Translations under genes and position numbers: made by a program
The notes under the pieces: model-generated
Databases searched by the model: none
The model's input: only the letters and a program-made list of their open reading frames with translations
Told to the model about the DNA's origin: nothing
From: Tubiluchus corallicola
Taxonomy: Eukaryota; Priapulida; Priapulimorpha; Priapulimorphida; Tubiluchidae
Direction: 5' to 3'
DNA: 64,000 nt
Assembly (NCBI GenBank): GCA_030141605.1
Contig: JAQGDQ010000554.1
Location: 1-64,000 of the forward strand
Shown: piece by piece, positions 58,761 to 64,000 of the stretch
Layout of the letters: every line of letters begins with the position of its first letter
Numbering within the stretch: the first letter of the stretch is position 1

Positions 58761-59849
58761 TGAAGCACTCTAGTCGAATAGTAGCTAATCAACTGCTTTC
58801 CTTGAATACAACGAATTTTTGAAAACGGCTGCACTAGAATATCTTTTTTAATGAGCGTAATACATACATCGATTATTGATAAAACCCTAGAACAGCAAAT
58901 TAGCAATTGGTTAGGTAGTCAGCTGCCCTTATGTTAATGGTTATTTTTAAATATAGTGCAAAAACTTTGCTTGTTATAATTTATATATAAATATATAAAA
59001 AATTATAAAGCTTTATTTGCTGTATATGTATATACATGCATAGAGCAAAGATAGAACATTTTGAGTAAATTGAGTTCATTTGTTTATTTAATTTCAGTTT
59101 GAAAATAACCAGAGATGTAAACTTGTCAGTTCATTTGAGTTATTCCCATGTTCTGTCTGCTACATTTTTTGAAATTACCATCTAACATCAGAGTTTCAGA
59201 AAAGAATGGCGAAAATATCTTAAGTGATGTAAACTTTATGCACAAAATGTAAATTTTTTCATGTTTAGTGAGACTTGAAAAATTGTTGTTCCTCATTTTT
59301 ATCAAGTCCTCTAGATTTGAAGTTTTAGGTTAAAATGTATTTTAGATCATTTTATTTAGTTTTTAAGTAAATTTTTATTTTATTGACAGTTATTTCAGCG
59401 ATAATAACAAGACACTCCCACATTATATAACCTTGTCGAAAACTAAAATTTAGTCTGTATGACTAAAGAGAGTATCAAGTGACTAAAGTGTTGGTGAATA
59501 AATGTCTTCATATCCTAGCTGGGCTTTACACTGGCTTTACGCTGGCTTTATACTGGTGTAACACAAAAAATGGCTAAAAAAATGGCTATGGCTACAATTT
59601 TGGCTAAAAAATTGGGAAAGGGAACGGCCTTTGGGCTAATAAAGTTGAACATGCAGACAACTGAATTAAAATACTTTAGTCAAAATGATACAAGCCTTTA
59701 GGTAATTATAAAGGACAAATTTATACAGAAGTCGTTTAAAATAGGCAACGTTAATTTTTTAAATATTTATTTAATATGTTATTTATTTGTAACTTGTAAT
59801 ATTCGTGTTAGGAGTTTACACACACATGCATATAAGTTTTAACTATATA

Positions 59850-60796
59850 CAGTAGGCGCCGCTTAATAGACTCACTTTGGTGCCGACGTGTTTTGACCCA
59901 ATTAACCGACTGAACCTATTAACTGATGGGTGTAGTATTACAGGTATAGAAGTATGAGTCATCAGCTTACTATGCACAGCAAATGTTTTTAATGAATTTT
60001 AGAAACGAGTAATGCCTAAATCCCTTTGTGCAGTTAAAAATTAGAGTAATATTTTAAAATATTAATTTATAAAAGTGAATTAGCAATAAATTAAAAAGTA
60101 TACTTTTCTAAATCATGGACTTTTGTTAGCCTGTTTATTTGCAAAAATTACAAAAGTCCTTTAAAGTCGGCTGCTTCATTTTCTTGCAAAGAGGTTGGCC
60201 CACAAAGTTCTTGTAATTATAAAAACGTTGAAAATCTGTTGCTGTGCGTGACTAAAACAGTTCTGAATCATCTGCTCACTTACATTGCTCTTATTTGTTG
60301 TATCATGTTTACTCTTGTAAGTCACAAGGAATACCGGCTGACTACTGTACCTGCATCTTTGACTGTCAATTCATTAAGCCTGAAAGTGTGATTTGCAACG
60401 AGAGCATCAAAAGCAAACTGCTAGGCAAATGATTTAATGTTTAGCTTCCAGAAATTCTTTGGGTAACAGTGGGCGAGCGGGTAACAGATTCAAAGCAAAA
60501 CCGCTATGCTAGCGTATTAGTGCATGATTGTTTCTGTATGTTTTATGTACTTAACATGATTGTTTCTGTATACATAGTGCACAGAAGGGAAGTAAAGATG
60601 ACATAAAAGTAGGAAAGGCTCTTTGGGCACATACAAAAGTCTTATTTTAAGTACGTGAAGGAAAAATATTGAGTCAATTTTGCAGAGTTATTTGAGTCAA
60701 TTAACGATAGTGTTTATGTGTATTTGAAAAGAAGCGGACCATTCCAGGTATTTTTGAGTCTATTAAGCGACTGGGTCTATTAGGCGGCACCTACCT
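59850..60796. mobile_element. Pogo/Tigger-like element, copy 2
   Basis: The ends CAGTAGGCGCCGCTTAATAG and, inverted, AGGTAGGTGCCGCCTAATAG are inverted repeats flanked by TA (59848-59849 and 60797-60798). The element is 947 bases and related along its length to the copy at 30910-31592. No transposase frame. Confidence 0.8.
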
Positions 60797-62165
60797 TATT
60801 TATGTAATGTTCTCTTATACCCAAATTTCATGCTGATAATTGGAAAACATTCAACACAATATATTAATTAGAATCAAATATATGAGTAAAGGTGTACACA
60901 AATATCAAAAGATTTATTTGAGTAGCCAAATGTATTAAAATTTGAAATTATAGTATTTTTGCATACTTTGCTGCAATACACTAGCTGGTTTATAGGCTGT
61001 TAAACTGAGTATATATTTGCACATTGGGTAATTTGTAGCTTTTCTGCTGATTCATGTTGGCAAACAGCACAAATGAAAATATTTGTTATCAATAGACACT
61101 TTTTGAATTACATTAATATTGCCCTTTAAATTCATTCAAGGTGTGTATTACTGAATTTTTGAATTACACACCATAAAAATGGTAAAAACAAGAACTGAAA
61201 TTTTTAAGATTAGCAGGGCTAATTGAATTGGATATGCTGTCTGCTGCAGACTTATGCGATATATTTTAGAGGCGAATAATTTTTTTTAAATTTTTTCAGT
61301 GACTTCACTGGCTACTCAGTCAAGAGGTGTCTTCCAGATTTTATTAACTTCCAATTGATTGTGATGGCATAGTTCAGGGTTAAAAAATTACCATGTCTGG
61401 ATACTCAGGACAATCAGTTTTTTCACTGATAAGAAGAGTTTTAAGTGTTAATTTTAAGTCGGGTAGACTGTCAGCCCTGAGCAAATAATATTGCTATAAA
61501 CAAAGGCAATAATGATATTAAGACTGAGTTATTTTAAAAATTATGGCTATGCATACCACTTTTAATTGCTGTGTTAAAAGATAAGAAAGTCAGTAGAAAC
61601 ATTATACTGCATGTGTGATATTGCAGGCACACAAACTGCAAAGTTAGGTGCTGAATGTTGATTGTATACATTAATTTATAGAGTTTCTGTGATCACCTTG
61701 ATATTTGGTAAAAGCCTAACAAGTTTTATTGTCACAATAAAATGGTAGCATGAGCACCAGAGAAAAGGGAAGGTCAATAAAATTAAAGTCAAGTACATTT
61801 TCGTTACAAAACATTAAAATAAATGAGAAATGGTGACTAAAATTAAGAAAAACTGATGAAATCAATTCATAAATTTTGTTCATTTTTTATTTTATTTTTA
61901 GCTAATTTCATCCCGATGTTGTTAATATTTATGCCTCACTTTTGATGATAAAAAAACAGCACGAGATAAATGGCAATTGCTTAGAATATAACTAGCAATA
62001 TTCAACCAATACAACGATGTTAAAATGATAGATATCATTGAGAACAGTGTAAACAAGTTTTTTAAATTTTATTTGCTTCTATGTTCTTAGCATCTTCTTT
62101 ATTTTGATAAAATGTTGCTGAGTTGTCTTTTTTCTGTTTATAGATGATGCAATACTAGCAGCATT

Positions 62166-64000
62166 ATGGTTGTGAAGACTGCAGGAGGAATCATGGAGAA
62201 TAATGAGCTAGAGGAACTCAAACAGCTCATAAACCTTTGGAATGCAAACAGATATGACATGTTTGAAATTAGCGCTCCGGATGAGACCGGTGAATTCCAT
62301 GGTGTCATGAGGTTCTATTTCCAGGAGCATGGAGCAAAAGTGGCCACCAAATGCATTCGAGTTGGCAGTACAGCCACCACCAATGATGTCATAGCTACAC
62401 TTATTGAAAAATTCCGTCCAGATATGCGAATGTTAGATCTGCCTGAGTACTCGCTGTATGAAGTCCACGTGAATGGAGAAGAGAGAAAGTTGGGACCATT
62501 GGAGCAACCTCTTTTTGTTCAGCTGAATTGGGGAGTTGATGATAGAGAAGGCAGATTTTTGTTGAAGACAGAAGGTGATGTGAAAATACCTGCCAGGGAA
62601 CAAACAGATTTGAACAGAAAGTTGTCAAAACGAGAATCAAAGAAGAAAAAGAAACGTGAAAAAGAAGCAGAGAAGAAGAATGAAAAAGACGACGGGCATG
62701 TAGCTGAAAAGCTATATTCTGAGTTGCCAGAAACTAGCTTCACACGAAGTATTTCTAACCCAGAAGCAGTGATGCGTCGTCGTCGACAACAAAAGCTTGA
62801 AAAAAAGTTGCAAGAGTACCGTAGTCAGGATGGGGGCCCTGACACTGGTGGTACATTGAAGATTTATGGTGAATGCTTAGACCCAAAAGTGCCTTATAAA
62901 ACATTACTGTTGTCTATTACTGATCGAGCTTATGGCATAGTGAGACAAACCCTTGATAAATATGGATTTGAGAAAGAAGATGCTGATAATTATTGTTTGT
63001 ATGAGGTACATATACCACAAGATGGTGAATTTCATGGAACCACGTCAAAAGAGAAAGTGTTAGATGATGATGAAGCCCCTCTTGCTATTTTAATGCATCC
63101 ATCCCCTACTAGGGATCAAATTATTTTTCAGATAAGAAAACGGCCTGCCGATCACCCCCCTAGAAGGCGGAGGAAGCAGCAGAAGCCAACAGTCCATGCT
63201 GATGCTACTGATAGTGCACGACTGGATTCACCACAGAATCCAAAGAATACTTTACCATTTTTGCTGCAACTGAATCCTGATGGCTCTGATATAGTAGGCT
63301 CTGTTCCTGTAAGACATAAGCTTTATCCTAATGTAACTGAAGTTGGAAGTGAACGTCCCAATACTAGCGAACAGTGCTTGCAGTTGTTTGGCCCAGATAT
63401 CCATCCTCGGCATTGTTTAATTGCATGTACTGGAGGCATAGTAACAGTGACTCCATCTAATCCGGATGCAGAGACTTGGATAAATAACCAGCGCATTCAA
63501 GAAACAACAATGTTACAAGACGAAATGGTTGTGCGATTTGGTCGTATGCACACTTTTCTTTTTTGCGATTCTTCTTCAAGAGAAGTGTCTGAGGATCAGG
63601 GAGAAGCAGGTAATAAAACAACGTCCGAGCAGCCAAACTATGAGACAACCTTTGATGTAGATGGCCACATCCAAACATCTGTTTCTAGTACACAGTTAAA
63701 TCGTATGGCAGATATGTCAGATGTTATGCGGAATCCTTCTTTGAGAATAGAAGTACTTCCAGCAACACTGGAATTTAGAGAAAATGCAGAAAGTCAACTT
63801 TTGACCCACATAATTGCTCATGCAGATGTGCATCAGTTGCAGTTTAAATTAGCGCCAACCTACACGCTATATATGGCTATACGTTATCGAGCCTCACGTC
63901 AGTACCGTCCTGATGCATCACCTATGGAACGTGCACAAAGGCTAACAGCTTTTGCAAACAGAATTGCTAACATTATTGGAGAAACTGTCCAAGCTGTACA
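62166..64000 (+). CDS. AFDN: Afadin (MLLT4/Canoe), N-terminal part, runs off window
   Basis: Adaptor linking nectin-type adhesion and Ras/Rap1 signalling to actin at cell junctions (family knowledge). The open frame runs from ATG 62166 to the window end, giving 611 complete codons. RA domain 1 is at about residues 44-134 (FHGVMRFYFQ, TKCIRVGSTATT, FRPDMRML, YSLYEVHV). A basic KKKKREKEAEKK stretch and SFTRSISNPEAVMRRRRQQK follow. RA domain 2 is at about 228-326 (GGTLKIYGECL, PYKTLLLS, VLDDDEAPL). An FHA domain is at about 388-467 (TEVGSE, LQLFGPDIHPRHC, VTVTP, ETTMLQ, VRFG). The start of the DIL domain is near 560-611 (LAPTYTLYMAIRYRASRQYR). All this lies in one uninterrupted exon, whereas vertebrate afadin is split here. 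An acceptor at 62143-62144 implies a leader exon. The PDZ and C-terminal regions are outside the window. Confidence 0.97.
   Translation, partial: MVVKTAGGIMENNELEELKQLINLWNANRYDMFEISAPDETGEFHGVMRFYFQEHGAKVATKCIRVGSTATTNDVIATLIEKFRPDMRMLDLPEYSLYEVHVNGEERKLGPLEQPLFVQLNWGVDDREGRFLLKTEGDVKIPAREQTDLNRKLSKRESKKKKKREKEAEKKNEKDDGHVAEKLYSELPETSFTRSISNPEAVMRRRRQQKLEKKLQEYRSQDGGPDTGGTLKIYGECLDPKVPYKTLLLSITDRAYGIVRQTLDKYGFEKEDADNYCLYEVHIPQDGEFHGTTSKEKVLDDDEAPLAILMHPSPTRDQIIFQIRKRPADHPPRRRRKQQKPTVHADATDSARLDSPQNPKNTLPFLLQLNPDGSDIVGSVPVRHKLYPNVTEVGSERPNTSEQCLQLFGPDIHPRHCLIACTGGIVTVTPSNPDAETWINNQRIQETTMLQDEMVVRFGRMHTFLFCDSSSREVSEDQGEAGNKTTSEQPNYETTFDVDGHIQTSVSSTQLNRMADMSDVMRNPSLRIEVLPATLEFRENAESQLLTHIIAHADVHQLQFKLAPTYTLYMAIRYRASRQYRPDASPMERAQRLTAFANRIANIIGETVQAV

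Larger units (their letters stand above)
53721..62144. other. Repeat-rich stretch between C19orf53 and afadin
   Basis: This region contains a palindrome-rich element (53982-54896), an (AAT)n microsatellite (55037-55117), a 202-bp tandem duplication (55498-55905), a LINE 3' fragment (57580-58490), a GC-richer patch with a CRE motif (58580-58760) and a pogo-like element (59850-60796). No further conventional protein gene was recognised. The left part should hold the C19orf53 promoter and the right part the afadin promoter and leader exon. Confidence 0.5.

Noticed and set aside
1-64000. A novel multi-gene defence or biosynthetic system
   Set aside because: Gene content is ordinary animal housekeeping and signalling with scattered transposons. 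Only the C19orf53-UreF arrangement looks like a coordinated unit.

Overview
The window looks like nuclear DNA of an invertebrate animal. It is AT-rich, has GT-AG introns of a few hundred bases to several kilobases, carries clear orthologues of animal genes, and holds many decayed transposable elements. A urease accessory gene (UreF) argues against a vertebrate. The sequence does not settle the lineage; a sponge, cnidarian, tunicate or lophotrochozoan would all fit. Coding exons were assembled by hand from splice sites, reading phase and family knowledge; no database search was run.

Layout, left to right: ERGIC2 (minus, 856-3290, first three coding exons only; the rest lies beyond the left edge); an intergenic stretch with two decayed LINE fragments; TMEM117 (plus, 7987-19932, 10 coding exons, introns loaded with DNA transposons); a non-coding stretch; FBXW5 (plus, 24675-26579, one coding exon); ACAD10 (plus, 29270-47642, 19 coding exons, HAD + APH + acyl-CoA dehydrogenase); UreF (minus, 48546-49259, one exon), whose start lies 14 bases after the stop codon of a C19orf53/UPF0390 homologue (minus, 49274-53720, three exons); a repeat-rich stretch; and the 5' part of afadin (plus, 62166 to the window end).

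The genes form no shared pathway. They serve ER-Golgi trafficking (ERGIC2), a multipass membrane protein (TMEM117), ubiquitin ligation (FBXW5), hydroxy-acyl lipid catabolism (ACAD10), nickel-urease maturation (UreF), a small basic protein (C19orf53) and cell junctions (afadin). The strongest unusual signal is the C19orf53-UreF pair. It looks like a two-gene transcription unit with almost no intercistronic space, and a CAG that could serve as a splice acceptor lies just before the UreF start codon.

The mobile-element load is informative. Several elements can be delimited by terminal inverted repeats and target-site duplications: two hAT-like, one with a 9-bp duplication, one flanked by TTAA, a pair of related pogo/Tigger-like copies, a Harbinger-like MITE and a small TA-flanked MITE. 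One further element is built from repeated palindromes.
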